Shown: positions 17,729-27,431, counted from the first letter of the stretch. The stretch is DNA of 64,000 nucleotides from Advenella mimigardefordensis DPN7 (GCF_000521505.1 NZ_CP003915.1:3596001-3660000), one strand, 5' to 3'. Numbers and translations: made by a program. Notes: generated by a model not told the origin, from the letters alone.

Positions 17729-20700
17729 ATGAGCGTTAAAGCCCTTGATAAGTCAGACACGTCAACTAAAAACACAGATTCCGGTGACTCCTGGAATAGC
17801 GCAGTCCAGGAAGCCAAAGACCTTGGGATCCAATGGGAACGGCCAAAATCGGATAAACGTTCAGCCGACGATATTATTGAGGATAGCGAACTACTCAAGA
17901 ATCTGGGCAATCAAAGCGGTGTGAAGGACATGCTGAAAGATCGCGTGGGCGATTTCGAAAAAGATGCTGACGCCGCCTATCGAGCCGATCAGGTTTTGCA
18001 CCATGTTGAAATGTTCGACGAAGACGGCAAACGCATCGCCAGCAAGGATGTCAACAATGGTCGCATCGATGGTTTCACAAGTAGTAAAGAAGCCAGGCAC
18101 GGCACTGAAGCCGGGCGCTTGCAGGACTTCGGCAAAGATGGATTTGGCAGTCTGAAAGGCAAGATGGTCAATACCAGCAGCGCGGCTGATAACAAGGAAG
18201 CCCGCGAGAAGGCGGAAAAACTGGGCATCAAATGGGAACGAGAGGACGGTGACGATCGATCAGCCAAAGAAATCATAGACGCCACCCCACTACTCAAGAA
18301 CCTGGGCAATCAAAGCGGCGTGAAAGACATGCTCAAAGAGCAGGTTGGCGATTTTGAAAAAGATGCGGATGCCGCCTATCGTGCAGCTCTGGTCCTGTCA
18401 CACGTTGAGCGCTATGACAGCAAAGGTGACCGTATTGCGAGCAAGGATCTGAATAATGGAAAAATAGACGGCTTCACCAGTAGCGGCGAAGCCCGGAATA
18501 ACACCGAAGCCGGACGCCTGCAAAACTTCGGCAAAAACGGCTTTGACAGTCTGAAAGGAAAAGCGGCCGACTCCGACAAGGTGGCCGACAACTCGGAAGC
18601 GCGCAAGCAGGCCGAGAAACTGGGGCTGAAATGGGAGCGCGAGGAAGGCGACGACAGAACCGCCAAAGAGATCATAGACGACACGCCGCTGCTCAAGAAT
18701 CTGGGCAACCAAAGCGGTGTTAAAGACATGCTCAAAGAGCAGGTTGGCGATTACGAGAAAGATGCAGATGCGGCCTATCGCGCGGCTCAGGTTCTCACCC
18801 ATGTTGAGCGCTATGACAGCAAGGGCGACCGCATCGCGGGTAAAGATCTGAACAATGAAAAAATAGACGGGTTTACCAATAGCGGCGAAGCCCGCGAGAA
18901 CACAGAGGCGGCCAGATTACAGGACTTCGGCAAAAAAGGCTTCTCCAGCCTGAAGGGCGAAATGCGTTACGCGGAGGATGCGGCGGGCAACAAAGACGCC
19001 CGCAAGGCAGCCGAGAGCAAAGGCATCATGTGGGAGCTGCCCAAAGACGATAACCGTTCTGCAAAAGACATCATCAAAGAATCGACATTGCTCAAAGAGC
19101 TGGGTAATCAAAGCGACCTGAGCGAGATGCTGAAAGAACAAGTGGGTGATTTTGAAAAGGATGCAGATGCGGCCTTCCGTGCCAACCAGATACTGGAGCG
19201 CGTCGTCATGTACGACGCCGACGGAAAAAGCATGACCGGCGGTACCTCATCGAACTCTCGTATCGATGGCGTGACCAGCAGTGGCGAAGCCAAAAACAAT
19301 ACCGAAGCCGGACGCCTGCAGAATGTTGGGAAATACGGTTTCGAATCGCTACCCGATGCCAAGAAACCGGAGGACATGAAGCTTTATAAGGACTTTCTGA
19401 AAGCCAATCCTGATGCAGACGACGCGTCCAAAAAGCTCGCCAAATATGGCGCGACGCTCAGAGAGTACTTCGATATCATGAAAAGCAAGAACGAGGCCAA
19501 TAAGCTGTTGAGCAAAGACCAGATTCAAAGCTACCGGGACTCCAGCCCGCAGCTAAGCGACGAGGTGAAGGAAGCACTGGATTTCTGGCTGCAGCCCGGC
19601 GCCTTTGATGACATTGAAACCACAGCCGATCGCCTTACCAAAGATCACGATGGACTGGTCAGCCTGAAAGACCTGGAAGTCTGGCTGGATAAGTATGCGC
19701 CAACAACCCCCAGAGAATCCAGCGACTACGTGGGTGACGTGGCCGTTGCCAACATCACTGCCGGTGTAGACACCAGTGACCTTGACGCCGATATCTTTAA
19801 GAACCCGGAGAAGTACACGGTTGAACAAAGAGCCGGCGCCATTCAGGACCTGACCTATCTGCAGGCCCTGGTAGCCCAGGGCAATGGCGCGGGGATGTGG
19901 AAAGGCGCAGATGCGGACACCCTTTCCAAAAAACTGGATAGCAGCAAAGATCCCCAGGAAATCATTGATGAAATCTCAGACAAAATAGATAAACTCAAGG
20001 ACGAGGACGTCACCAAATATCTGGAAGACAATACTGATAAGCAGTTGGGAACTTTGTTTGACAACAACCCAGGACTCAAGGATGCGCTTGAGAATACCTA
20101 CAAAGATGTCATTAACACGGGCAATGTGATCGATGATTTGTGGGAAACGAATACCAAGAAGGGAAAAACCAATATTCCTGCGGTGCTGACCGACTTTCAT
20201 CAAACCGCTCAGTCTATGCAGAATGTGCTGGGCATCGAAGGTGAAGAGGCCACCAAGGCCATTCAAAATGCCATTGGCAAATCCGGCCATATTGATGAAT
20301 TCAAGGACTATTTCAAAGACGAGCTGGTAACCGGCAAACGCTATAAAGATCTGTTGGCTGACGATGGCGCGACCTTTGAAGAGGCAACCAGTACCTTCAC
20401 CATGGAAGTGGCCACCTTCAACGCAACCATGCCCGCAGAATACACCGAGGCCAAAGAAGAGGAGATGCAAAAGAATTTCAATGAAATCGCACAGGATAAC
20501 GTCTTTAAAGATGCGACCTTTGACGACCTGAAAGCCGCATTTGGCAAAGACGGTACCGACAAGCTTGATGAGGAAAAACTCAAAAGCATCATCGAGCAGG
20601 TAAGCGAACAGAATCCGGACTTCTTTATGAACGGGGACGGCAAGCTTACCACCCCGGATCTGATTGTGGCTGGCGTACGCGGCGTATGGGACACTGTCAG

Positions 20701-21511
20701 ACAAGGCGGAAAATCGCTTGATAAGCTGAATCTCTTCAAAGATTCCGCTGCGTTCAAAGCCGTCGCGGGCACAACCGACAGAGGCGTCATGCACGGTGTC
20801 AGCGGCTTGTTGATGGGCGGTATTTCCATTGCCAAAGGTATCGGCGGGTCAGGCAAACTGAGTGAAAAAGACATGGTGGATATCGCCACGGGCTCGATAC
20901 AGGCTGCCACAACAATGATAGAAGGCGGTGCCAAAGGATACCTGACATACATTAAAGGCGTGCAAGCCAAGGTGGGGGACCTGGATGTCAAACTCAATAA
21001 GGCCATAACGGATTTGCTTCAGGGCGTGGGTGATGAAGCGGATGTCATTAAGGTATCCGACGCTCAGAATTACAACAAACGACAAATGAGCATCGCCAAG
21101 AATTACGAACGGGCATCAAAAGGCTTTGCTGCAGTCGGCAATCTGGCTGGTATCGCGGCTGGCGCATACAGTATTTTTGACGGTGTGCAGGCCCTGCGTA
21201 AAGGCGATAAAGTCACTGGCGGAATAAATATCACATCTGGTGCCCTGGGCATTATGTCCGGCATTGCATCTGGCATAGAAGGCGCGCTTGGCGTATTCGC
21301 TATTAGTGTGCCCGCCGCGGTGAGCGCGGCAGCCGGCGTATTGGGTGCTGTGGGCGCCGTTTTTGCGGCGGTCAGCTTTGTGGTTATGGCCATTATCAAC
21401 GGCATTAAGCACGATCAGAAATTGAATAAATACGGCGATTTGCTGGAAAATTATATGTCGCAGTATGGCATCACGGGCTTGCCAGAGACGGAGAAAGCGA
21501 AGGCGGCGTAA
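17729..21511 (+). CDS. NolX/HrpF-like putative type III translocon protein with four repeats
   Basis: A 1260-residue protein. The N-terminal half holds four tandem repeats of 133 residues, starting near residues 32, 165, 298 and 431; each has a GI-x-WE motif, a LLKNLGNQSGVKDML-like motif, VGDFEKDADAAYRA and RIDGFTSSGEA. This repeat is typical of HrpF of plant-pathogenic Xanthomonas and NolX of rhizobia, secreted by type III systems and thought to form the pore in host membranes. The C-terminal part carries strongly hydrophobic stretches (ISVPAAVSAAAGVLGAVGAV, then AAVSFVVMAIIN), as in those translocators. The longer reading from 17672 lacks support. No secretion apparatus gene is in the window. 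Confidence 0.75.
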   Translation: MSVKALDKSDTSTKNTDSGDSWNSAVQEAKDLGIQWERPKSDKRSADDIIEDSELLKNLGNQSGVKDMLKDRVGDFEKDADAAYRADQVLHHVEMFDEDGKRIASKDVNNGRIDGFTSSKEARHGTEAGRLQDFGKDGFGSLKGKMVNTSSAADNKEAREKAEKLGIKWEREDGDDRSAKEIIDATPLLKNLGNQSGVKDMLKEQVGDFEKDADAAYRAALVLSHVERYDSKGDRIASKDLNNGKIDGFTSSGEARNNTEAGRLQNFGKNGFDSLKGKAADSDKVADNSEARKQAEKLGLKWEREEGDDRTAKEIIDDTPLLKNLGNQSGVKDMLKEQVGDYEKDADAAYRAAQVLTHVERYDSKGDRIAGKDLNNEKIDGFTNSGEARENTEAARLQDFGKKGFSSLKGEMRYAEDAAGNKDARKAAESKGIMWELPKDDNRSAKDIIKESTLLKELGNQSDLSEMLKEQVGDFEKDADAAFRANQILERVVMYDADGKSMTGGTSSNSRIDGVTSSGEAKNNTEAGRLQNVGKYGFESLPDAKKPEDMKLYKDFLKANPDADDASKKLAKYGATLREYFDIMKSKNEANKLLSKDQIQSYRDSSPQLSDEVKEALDFWLQPGAFDDIETTADRLTKDHDGLVSLKDLEVWLDKYAPTTPRESSDYVGDVAVANITAGVDTSDLDADIFKNPEKYTVEQRAGAIQDLTYLQALVAQGNGAGMWKGADADTLSKKLDSSKDPQEIIDEISDKIDKLKDEDVTKYLEDNTDKQLGTLFDNNPGLKDALENTYKDVINTGNVIDDLWETNTKKGKTNIPAVLTDFHQTAQSMQNVLGIEGEEATKAIQNAIGKSGHIDEFKDYFKDELVTGKRYKDLLADDGATFEEATSTFTMEVATFNATMPAEYTEAKEEEMQKNFNEIAQDNVFKDATFDDLKAAFGKDGTDKLDEEKLKSIIEQVSEQNPDFFMNGDGKLTTPDLIVAGVRGVWDTVRQGGKSLDKLNLFKDSAAFKAVAGTTDRGVMHGVSGLLMGGISIAKGIGGSGKLSEKDMVDIATGSIQAATTMIEGGAKGYLTYIKGVQAKVGDLDVKLNKAITDLLQGVGDEADVIKVSDAQNYNKRQMSIAKNYERASKGFAAVGNLAGIAAGAYSIFDGVQALRKGDKVTGGINITSGALGIMSGIASGIEGALGVFAISVPAAVSAAAGVLGAVGAVFAAVSFVVMAIINGIKHDQKLNKYGDLLENYMSQYGITGLPETEKAKAA
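17822..19417 (+). repeat. four in-frame repeats of exactly 399 bp inside the nolX/hrpF-like gene
   Basis: The GI-x-WE motif starts at 17822, 18221, 18620 and 19019, so the period is 399 nt (133 codons) three times in a row, without a single indel. Copies 2 and 3 are the most alike; copy 4 is the most diverged. Confidence 0.9.
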
Positions 21512-21540
21512 TAGCCTTCAACTTTGCTCATGGCAGCAAC

Positions 21541-21573
21541 GGGAATCGAATTCAATGCCGTATTTTGATTCCC
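21541..21573 (+). terminator. hairpin after the nolX/hrpF-like gene
   Basis: GGGAATC (21541-21547) and GATTCCC (21567-21573) can pair after the stop codon. There is no T-tract, so termination is possible but not strongly supported. Confidence 0.35.
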
Positions 21574-21609
21574 GCGGTGCTTATATGTGAACTGGAGCTG
21601 ATCTGACAA

Positions 21610-22371
21610 TTACAACGAAGGTTTTAGAGCAGAAATTTTAAGAGCAAATTGCTCAACAGCTCGCTGGATTCTCTGAACTTCCTGATTACTTTTCGACGGA
21701 GCGATGTATACAGCCACTAATGCTGCAATAGCATTTCCGTCTGCATTATTCACCAATGCCGCGGCCGCTCCTATTCCCATTTGCCCTTCCCCCTCGCCAC
21801 TGGCGGAATTTTGCTCGCGCAGCACTTCCAGGCTCGCTTGCAAACGCGCAGGATCCGTAATCGTTTTTGAGGTCTTTTTCACAAGCAGGCCTTCGAGTAC
21901 CTGCTGTACAACAGCTTGTGGTGCCCTCGATAGCAACAATCGTTGAGAGACACCGAGATGCAAGGGTAAGCGTGTACCTACCATGCTCGATACCCTTGCT
22001 TCCAATTTTGAGCGTGAAACCGCAACGGTCACGGCCTCGAGCCCATCACGCATCACTAACTTGACTGTCTCGCCAATTTTCTCACTGAGTGCTTCAATCA
22101 AAGGTGTAGAAATCGAAATAAGATCGCGCGGTACCTGTACCTGAGTGCCCAAACGAGCAATGGTCGGCCCTAGCTGATATAGCCCGTCGGTATTGTCATA
22201 TTGTTGAATAAATCCCCTGTCACTTAATACCCTGAGTATACGGAACAGCGTTGCTCTGGGTATTTTGCTCTGGGTATGCAGTTCCTGTGCGCTTAGACCT
22301 TTCGGATACTTTTCCAATAAGAATAATAAATCGATAGCGCGCTCTAGCGAAGGTACAGAGATTTCAGCCAT
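21610..22371 (-). CDS. IclR-family transcriptional regulator
   Basis: A 253-residue IclR regulator: N-terminal winged helix (SVPSLERAIDLLFLLEKYPKG, then LHTQSKIPRATLFRILRVL) and a C-terminal GAF-like effector domain with the RLLLSRAP region. I chose ATG 22371; the upstream in-frame start at 22419 would run through the operator palindrome and add residues outside the family. It is divergent from the RraA-like gene, and two identical palindromes lie between them, so it very probably regulates the rraA-like/Bug/dehydratase operon and itself. Confidence 0.88.
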   Translation of the reverse strand: MAEISVPSLERAIDLLFLLEKYPKGLSAQELHTQSKIPRATLFRILRVLSDRGFIQQYDNTDGLYQLGPTIARLGTQVQVPRDLISISTPLIEALSEKIGETVKLVMRDGLEAVTVAVSRSKLEARVSSMVGTRLPLHLGVSQRLLLSRAPQAVVQQVLEGLLVKKTSKTITDPARLQASLEVLREQNSASGEGEGQMGIGAAAALVNNADGNAIAALVAVYIAPSKSNQEVQRIQRAVEQFALKISALKPSL

Positions 22372-22413
22372 ATTTATCCAACTTGACAATACAGTCAAGG
22401 TTTCTTTAGAATG

Positions 22414-22446
22414 TATCATAAATGATAGTTAATATCATATATGATA
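22414..22446. promoter_or_regulatory. twin palindromic operator for the IclR regulator
   Basis: TATCATAAATGATA (22414-22427) and TATCATATATGATA (22433-22446) are two copies of the 14-bp palindrome TATCAT-N2-ATGATA, with centres 19 bp apart, roughly two helix turns. They lie in the IclR / RraA-like divergent promoter, 23 bp upstream of the RraA-like start. Confidence 0.75.
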
Positions 22447-22468
22447 CTTCATTTTTAAAGGAGACGCA

Positions 22469-23230
22469 ATGAGCACAATAGAAACTTCAAATTCAAATCA
22501 ACTACAGCGTGAAGCTGGCATGATGGATTTGCAAAAACTAATAGATACCCGTGAAAGCATTTCAGAAACGCAGTTTCCTATTGAGGAAAATGAACTATTA
22601 GAGCGATTTGAGTCCACTCAGACTGCAGTTGTATGCGACGTACTGCGTGAGCATTGTTTGCTTGATCAGGCATTCCCTCATCATTTACAAGCGCTGTGCC
22701 CGAAGAAAACTGTTGCCGGTATTGCATTTACTGTTAAAAGTTCACCTAACACGCAAATCACCGGTGAGATGACTTTCCGTGGACAAATGCTCGATACATT
22801 GCATCGCAACGCCTTCGTTGTGTGGGACACGTCTCGTGATGAACACGCCACGCTATGGGGAGGCGTCATGACCGCGACAGTCATCCATAAAGGTGTAAAA
22901 GCCGCAATGGTCGATGGCGGAATTCGCGACACGCGACAGATTCTCGAAAAGGAGTTTCCAATCTTTTATCGATATAAGAGTCCAAATGGTAGTTTGTCTC
23001 GTTGTCTTATCACCCATTACCAGATCCCTGTGAAAATTGGCGACGTATTTGTCAGACCTGGAGATGTCATTCTGGGTGATGCGGATGGCGTAATCTGCAT
23101 TCCACGCGACATCGCTCACGACGTTCTATTACGCGCTGAACAGATCATCAACAATGAAAAAAAGATATTTGACTGGGTGAATGAAGGTCAAAGCATCAAA
23201 GAGATTACTGAAAAAGGTGGCTACTTCTAA
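22469..23230 (+). CDS. RraA-like / HMG-CHA aldolase family protein
   Basis: A 253-residue member of the family that includes 4-hydroxy-4-methyl-2-oxoglutarate aldolase and RraA. The signature is present: MVDGGIRDTRQI with the catalytic Arg and Asp that bind metal, and ILGDADGVICIP after it. RraA inhibitors of RNase E lack such a full site and are about 160 residues, so this longer protein is more likely an aldolase or decarboxylase of a keto-acid. AAAGGAG lies 6 nt before the ATG. First gene of a rightward operon with two solute receptors and an enolase-superfamily dehydratase. Confidence 0.8.
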   Translation: MSTIETSNSNQLQREAGMMDLQKLIDTRESISETQFPIEENELLERFESTQTAVVCDVLREHCLLDQAFPHHLQALCPKKTVAGIAFTVKSSPNTQITGEMTFRGQMLDTLHRNAFVVWDTSRDEHATLWGGVMTATVIHKGVKAAMVDGGIRDTRQILEKEFPIFYRYKSPNGSLSRCLITHYQIPVKIGDVFVRPGDVILGDADGVICIPRDIAHDVLLRAEQIINNEKKIFDWVNEGQSIKEITEKGGYF

Positions 23231-23260
23231 TAACGTATTACCTGTAAGGAGACTTGCATC

Positions 23261-24265
23261 ATGTCCTCAATTTATCGACCCTGGCTAAAGAGAGTATTAA
23301 TTGCTGCATCGATATTTGCACTAACACTCACCGGGCCTGCAAATAGTGTCAGTGCGCAAACTATGGATTGGCCAAATCAGCCGATTAAAATTCTTGTAGG
23401 ATTTCCCGCGGGAGGTGCTTCAGACGTCATGGCTCGTATCATCGCGGACGAACTGCGCAAAGAGCTGAAGCAGCCTGTTGTCGTAGAAAATAAACCTGGT
23501 GCAGCTGGGACATTAGCCGCTTCAATGACGGCCCGTTCTAAAAGTGATGGGTATACATTATTATTAGCTTCGCCGACGGCAATCACTTTAGCGCCATCAA
23601 CCATGTCCGACAAAATTAACTATAACCCAGTAACGGACCTGCTACCCATCAGTATGGTTGCGAAGTATCCATTATTCCTGATCGCCAATCCAAAATTGGG
23701 CGTTAAAAATGTTTCTGAGCTAATTGAAATGGCTAAGAAGGAACCAGGAAAGATCAATTTTGCTTCTTTTGGTATTTTCACCAGCGGGGGATTAGCCGTG
23801 GAGCAACTGAAACTAAAAGCGAAGATCAATGTTCTACACGTACCATTTAATGGTAGCAGCGCAGCCATGCAAGGCTTGTTGGGTGGTGAAGTAGACTTGA
23901 TGTTCGATACAGCAGTTACGGCATTACCCAATATTGAAGCAGGGAAACTTGTTCCACTGGCAATAGCATCTAAAAAAAAATCGTCATTAGCGCCAAAAAT
24001 GCCAACCGTATCAGAAACGTTACCGGATTTTCAGGCTGATAGCTGGGTAGGCTTAATGGCTCCAGCAGGAACCCCTGCCGAAGTGGTTTCTCGGATTCAG
24101 TCAGCAGTAGCGAAGATAGTGGCAACTGACGTTATTAAGCAAAGATTTTCTAAGCTAGGTGCTGAGACGGAAAGCGCAGAGACCAGTGATTTTGTACAGC
24201 ATATTAAGGACGAAACGGCGAGGTACGAGAAACTGGTACACGAAGCGAATATCAAATTGCAATAG
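23261..24265 (+). CDS. Bug-type solute receptor (tripartite tricarboxylate transporter family) 1
   Basis: A 334-residue periplasmic receptor: signal peptide (IAASIFALTLTGPANSVSAQ), then IKILVGFPAGGASDVMARIIADEL, in pieces the family opening in which the G-G-x-x-D loop holds the carboxylate ligand. ADSWVGLMAPAGTP is a typical hinge region. Bug receptors are greatly expanded in Alcaligenaceae. No TctA/TctB membrane genes are adjacent, which is common for Bug genes. Inferred: binds the acid degraded by the same operon. It follows the RraA-like gene by 30 bp. Confidence 0.9.
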   Translation: MSSIYRPWLKRVLIAASIFALTLTGPANSVSAQTMDWPNQPIKILVGFPAGGASDVMARIIADELRKELKQPVVVENKPGAAGTLAASMTARSKSDGYTLLLASPTAITLAPSTMSDKINYNPVTDLLPISMVAKYPLFLIANPKLGVKNVSELIEMAKKEPGKINFASFGIFTSGGLAVEQLKLKAKINVLHVPFNGSSAAMQGLLGGEVDLMFDTAVTALPNIEAGKLVPLAIASKKKSSLAPKMPTVSETLPDFQADSWVGLMAPAGTPAEVVSRIQSAVAKIVATDVIKQRFSKLGAETESAETSDFVQHIKDETARYEKLVHEANIKLQ

Positions 24266-24292
24266 AGGCTTGATCAGTGAAAGGGTACTAAG

Positions 24293-25267
24293 ATGAAAAA
24301 TATCAAATGCTTTATCACGATAACGGCAATGAGCGCAATTTTGGCGGTCACTCCGGCAGTAGCTCAGAATGAGTCATTTCCAAACAAGCCCATTAAACTT
24401 GTTGTGCCATATGCGCCCGGAGGCGCGTCAGACACCTTGTCCAGGGCAGTAGGGAAAAAGTGGGGAGAAATATTAGGTCAGCCTGTTGTGATCATGAACA
24501 AACCCGGTGGCGTAGGCACAATCGGCATTGCTGAAGGAGTCCGCTCTGCAGCTGACGGCTATACCGTTGTATTAGCTGCCGTTCCTTTTGTGATAACACA
24601 ATACACAATAAAAGCTTTGCCTTACGACGGCAAGCGTGATCTGCAGCCTCTGGGTCTCTTACAGGCCCCACCCATGGTACTGGTTGTCAATCCGAATCTC
24701 AAGATTAATACATTACAAGAATATATCGACCAATCAAAGTCCAGACCCGAGGGTTTAACCTATGCTACGACCGGAGTCGGCAGCGTTACGCACTTAGCTG
24801 GAGTGCTGTTAAAGCAGCAAACAGGGGCAAAGATCACGGATGTCCCGTATAAAGGCGGCGGACAATCAGTTCTCGATGTGATTGGAGGTCAGGTTGATAG
24901 TGCTTTTTTATCTCCTGTTGAGGTTAACCAACACATCAATGAAGGAAAATTGACAGGCATAGCCGTTTCAACTTTAAAGCCATCCCGCGTCAATCCCAAC
25001 CTTAATACATTTTCTGAGTCGGGAGCACCTGGTTACGACGTAACAGGATGGTTTGGGCTGTTGATCAGAACAGGAACTGAACCGGCGAAAATCAACAAGC
25101 TCTCTGAAACCCTGCAACAGGCATTGCATTCGCAAGAAGTTGTTTCGCAACTGGAAAAAATGGGAGAGGTACCTGAAGGTACGGTTGAGGAATTTTCCGC
25201 ATTATTAGACAAAGAGCACAAGCGTTGGAAGCAAGTAGTAAGTGACGCAAAGATAGCCCCTCAATAA
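24293..25267 (+). CDS. Bug-type solute receptor 2
   Basis: A 324-residue periplasmic receptor with signal peptide (FITITAMSAILAVTPAVAQ) and the same opening, KLVVPYAPGGASDTLSRA. It is clearly divergent from the neighbouring receptor, so this is not a recent duplication; two receptors in one operon may bind different forms of the substrate or a substrate and an intermediate. It lies 27 bp after receptor 1 and 13 bp before the dehydratase gene. Confidence 0.9.
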   Translation: MKNIKCFITITAMSAILAVTPAVAQNESFPNKPIKLVVPYAPGGASDTLSRAVGKKWGEILGQPVVIMNKPGGVGTIGIAEGVRSAADGYTVVLAAVPFVITQYTIKALPYDGKRDLQPLGLLQAPPMVLVVNPNLKINTLQEYIDQSKSRPEGLTYATTGVGSVTHLAGVLLKQQTGAKITDVPYKGGGQSVLDVIGGQVDSAFLSPVEVNQHINEGKLTGIAVSTLKPSRVNPNLNTFSESGAPGYDVTGWFGLLIRTGTEPAKINKLSETLQQALHSQEVVSQLEKMGEVPEGTVEEFSALLDKEHKRWKQVVSDAKIAPQ

Positions 25268-25280
25268 AGGAATACTTGTT

Positions 25281-26471
25281 ATGAAAATCGTAGATATCAA
25301 AGCGCGTACAGTCGCTATTCCGCTCAATTGTCAATTGCGCCACAATACCGGAGTTCATCCTGGCTACTTTTTGCGAACAATTATCGAGGTCATAACTGAT
25401 GAAGGCATCATAGGTCTCGGCGAAGTTGGCGGAGGTGATCAACGCGCGGCCATATTAAAACTCAAACCACGAGTACTGGGGTTAGATCCGTTCCATTTAG
25501 AAACGATAAAGCTCAAGGTTCTGCGAAGTATTTATTATTTATCTAATGCCCGCTTATATGCAGCGTTGGAAATGGCATGCCTTGATATTCAGGGCAAAGC
25601 CTTAAATCGGCCAATGTGCGACTTGTTAGGTGGTAGCGTACGCGGAAAAATTCCTATGATTGCTTATCTTTTCTGGCGTTATGATCGAGCAGATGGAAAA
25701 GATGATACCTGCGCAGAAGATCTAGCCGAATATTGTGTAGAACTATCAGAAACACTTGGTGTAAATGCCATGAAACTTAAGGCTGGCGTGATGGATCCGG
25801 AAGAGGAAGCCAGGGTACTTGAGTTGTGTCGCGATCGCCTCGGATCAAACTTTGGTCTACGCATTGATCCCAATGGCGTCTGGTCTGTACCCACTGCAGT
25901 CAGAATTGGGCGTCGACTGGAAGCAGTCGCACCGGAATACTTTGAAGACCCGTCCTGGGGGTTGAACGGTAACGCGCAAGTTAGGAAACAAATCAGAATC
26001 CCCATTGCAACTAACATGTATCCTGCCCGCTTCGATGACTTAGCACCTGCAATTCAGATAGGCTCAATCGATATCGTTTTAACGGATATTCACTACTGGG
26101 AGGGGCCTCGTGGCGTGAAAGAACTGGCTTCTGTTTGCCGCACGTTCAATCTGGGCGTCGCCATGCATAGTGGAGCCGAGTTCGGTATCGAAATGGCAGC
26201 TATGCTGCATACGGCATCAACAATTCCTGAAATGACTTTTTCGGGTGATGCTCACTACCACTATTTGACTGACGACATTACCACAGTGGGTTTGATGAAG
26301 TATGAAAATGGGTGTCTTAAAGTTCCAGAAGGACCAGGCTTAGGCGTCGAGCTGGATCCTGAAAAGATGGATAAGTACGAACGTTACTATGAAGAAAAAG
26401 GTGACTATTATGCCCGTTTTCACGCGGATCCCAGAAGACCGGATTGGTATCCGATGGTTGGAGGGATCTAG
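25281..26471 (+). CDS. enolase-superfamily dehydratase, glucarate dehydratase-like
   Basis: A 396-residue enolase-superfamily enzyme. The barrel motifs fit the glucarate-dehydratase branch: AMKLKAGVMD with the K-x-K pair, LRIDPNGVW (first metal Asp), YFEDPSW (Glu), VLTDIHYWEG (Asp) and VAMHSGAEFGIEMAA with the catalytic His. Members abstract a proton next to a carboxylate and lose water, producing a keto-deoxy sugar acid. Together with the RraA-like aldolase and two receptors this suggests uptake and breakdown of an aldarate or related acid. The exact substrate is not determined. Confidence 0.85.
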   Translation: MKIVDIKARTVAIPLNCQLRHNTGVHPGYFLRTIIEVITDEGIIGLGEVGGGDQRAAILKLKPRVLGLDPFHLETIKLKVLRSIYYLSNARLYAALEMACLDIQGKALNRPMCDLLGGSVRGKIPMIAYLFWRYDRADGKDDTCAEDLAEYCVELSETLGVNAMKLKAGVMDPEEEARVLELCRDRLGSNFGLRIDPNGVWSVPTAVRIGRRLEAVAPEYFEDPSWGLNGNAQVRKQIRIPIATNMYPARFDDLAPAIQIGSIDIVLTDIHYWEGPRGVKELASVCRTFNLGVAMHSGAEFGIEMAAMLHTASTIPEMTFSGDAHYHYLTDDITTVGLMKYENGCLKVPEGPGLGVELDPEKMDKYERYYEEKGDYYARFHADPRRPDWYPMVGGI

Positions 26472-26626
26472 GTATACTGCCCAAAACATAATCTAACAGG
26501 TACTGCATTACAAACCGGTAACTGTCTGATCATGTTTGAGCTAGTACAGCTGAGCCGATTTGCAATAGCCATGGAACGCTGTTACAGCGAGTAATGATTT
26601 TGCTCGATTTCCAGTGCTACTTAATA

Positions 26627-26648
26627 GCCTCAATTCCTGAATTGAGGC
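26627..26648. terminator. perfect 9-bp hairpin between convergent genes
   Basis: GCCTCAATT and AATTGAGGC pair perfectly around a 4-nt loop. It lies between the convergent dehydratase and paiB-like genes. T-tracts are weak on both sides, so intrinsic termination is plausible only. Confidence 0.5.
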
Positions 26649-26655
26649 CAAACCA

Positions 26656-27294
26656 CTACTCTCCCTTGGCATCAGCCGCCGCAAGCATGGCATCGCCAAG
26701 CAGGCGATCTCCCTTTGCATTCAACGCCTCTCCTGCTCCTCGAATGTCGCGTACCTCTTTATTCTGACCCAGTTTGTACTTACCCACGATACGCGTAATT
26801 TCAATTTCCAGCCCGACGATCGCCTTAAGCATTGAATCGATATAGTCCGCGGGCGCATCGGTCATTTTCCAGGGTACGGGCTGACTGGCTTCGTGGATGC
26901 GGGTCAGGCGCGCCACCACGCCCCGCACATAGCGCTCGTCATCACGAATGGTGATCCGGCCATAAGCGTGTGCAACGATGTAGTTCCAGGTGGGTACTTG
27001 CTTGTGGAACTCATGTTTACTGGGATACCACTGTGGCGAAATATAGGCATCAGCAGCGCGGAAAACAACCATCACTTCGTCGACATTGGCAACGTCTTGC
27101 CATACCGGGTTATTGCGAGCCACATGGGCATGCAGCACGCCCTGACTGCCCTCGGCGCGATGTAGATCGAAAGGCAGGTGATTCGCATCCAGACCGCTTT
27201 TGCCGTGAGTAAATAAAATACCCATCGGGTGTTTTTCTATAAGATCGTGAAGCACCGCTATGCGCGATTCTTCAAAATGGGAAGGTAGGTACAT
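26656..27294 (-). CDS. PaiB-family FMN-binding protein
   Basis: A 212-residue member of the PaiB family (FMN-binding split barrel). It has the family opening MYLPSHFEESRIAVLHDLI and motifs such as LPFDLH, AHVARNNPVW, YISPQWYPSKHEFHKQVPTWNY and KYKLGQNK. Historical work in Bacillus described PaiB as a negative regulator, but the fold suggests a flavin enzyme. It is divergent from a PdxR/MocR-type regulator, a frequent pairing, so its promoter is probably under that regulator. Confidence 0.85.
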   Translation of the reverse strand: MYLPSHFEESRIAVLHDLIEKHPMGILFTHGKSGLDANHLPFDLHRAEGSQGVLHAHVARNNPVWQDVANVDEVMVVFRAADAYISPQWYPSKHEFHKQVPTWNYIVAHAYGRITIRDDERYVRGVVARLTRIHEASQPVPWKMTDAPADYIDSMLKAIVGLEIEITRIVGKYKLGQNKEVRDIRGAGEALNAKGDRLLGDAMLAAADAKGE

Positions 27295-27381
27295 TGAGCA
27301 TTCCTTAGGTGATAGACAGGTGCCCGATCATGCATTGATCGACTCCCAACGCAATTTCATTTGATATATTGTATGATGCAT

Positions 27382-27403
27382 CTGGTTTATTATTAAGTAC
27401 CAG
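27382..27403. promoter_or_regulatory. candidate MocR-type operator
   Basis: CTGGT-N12-ACCAG is an inverted repeat in the paiB / pdxR-like divergent promoter, with a further GGACCAG at 27421. Site and spacing fit a regulator-binding site, but this is inference. Confidence 0.35.
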
Positions 27404-27431
27404 TATCAATCTATTTTTATGGACCAGAATC

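Noticed and set aside
19976..20794. 272-codon minus-strand frame within the NolX/HrpF-like gene
   Set aside because: Antisense shadow; Phe-rich composition unlike real proteins of this genome.
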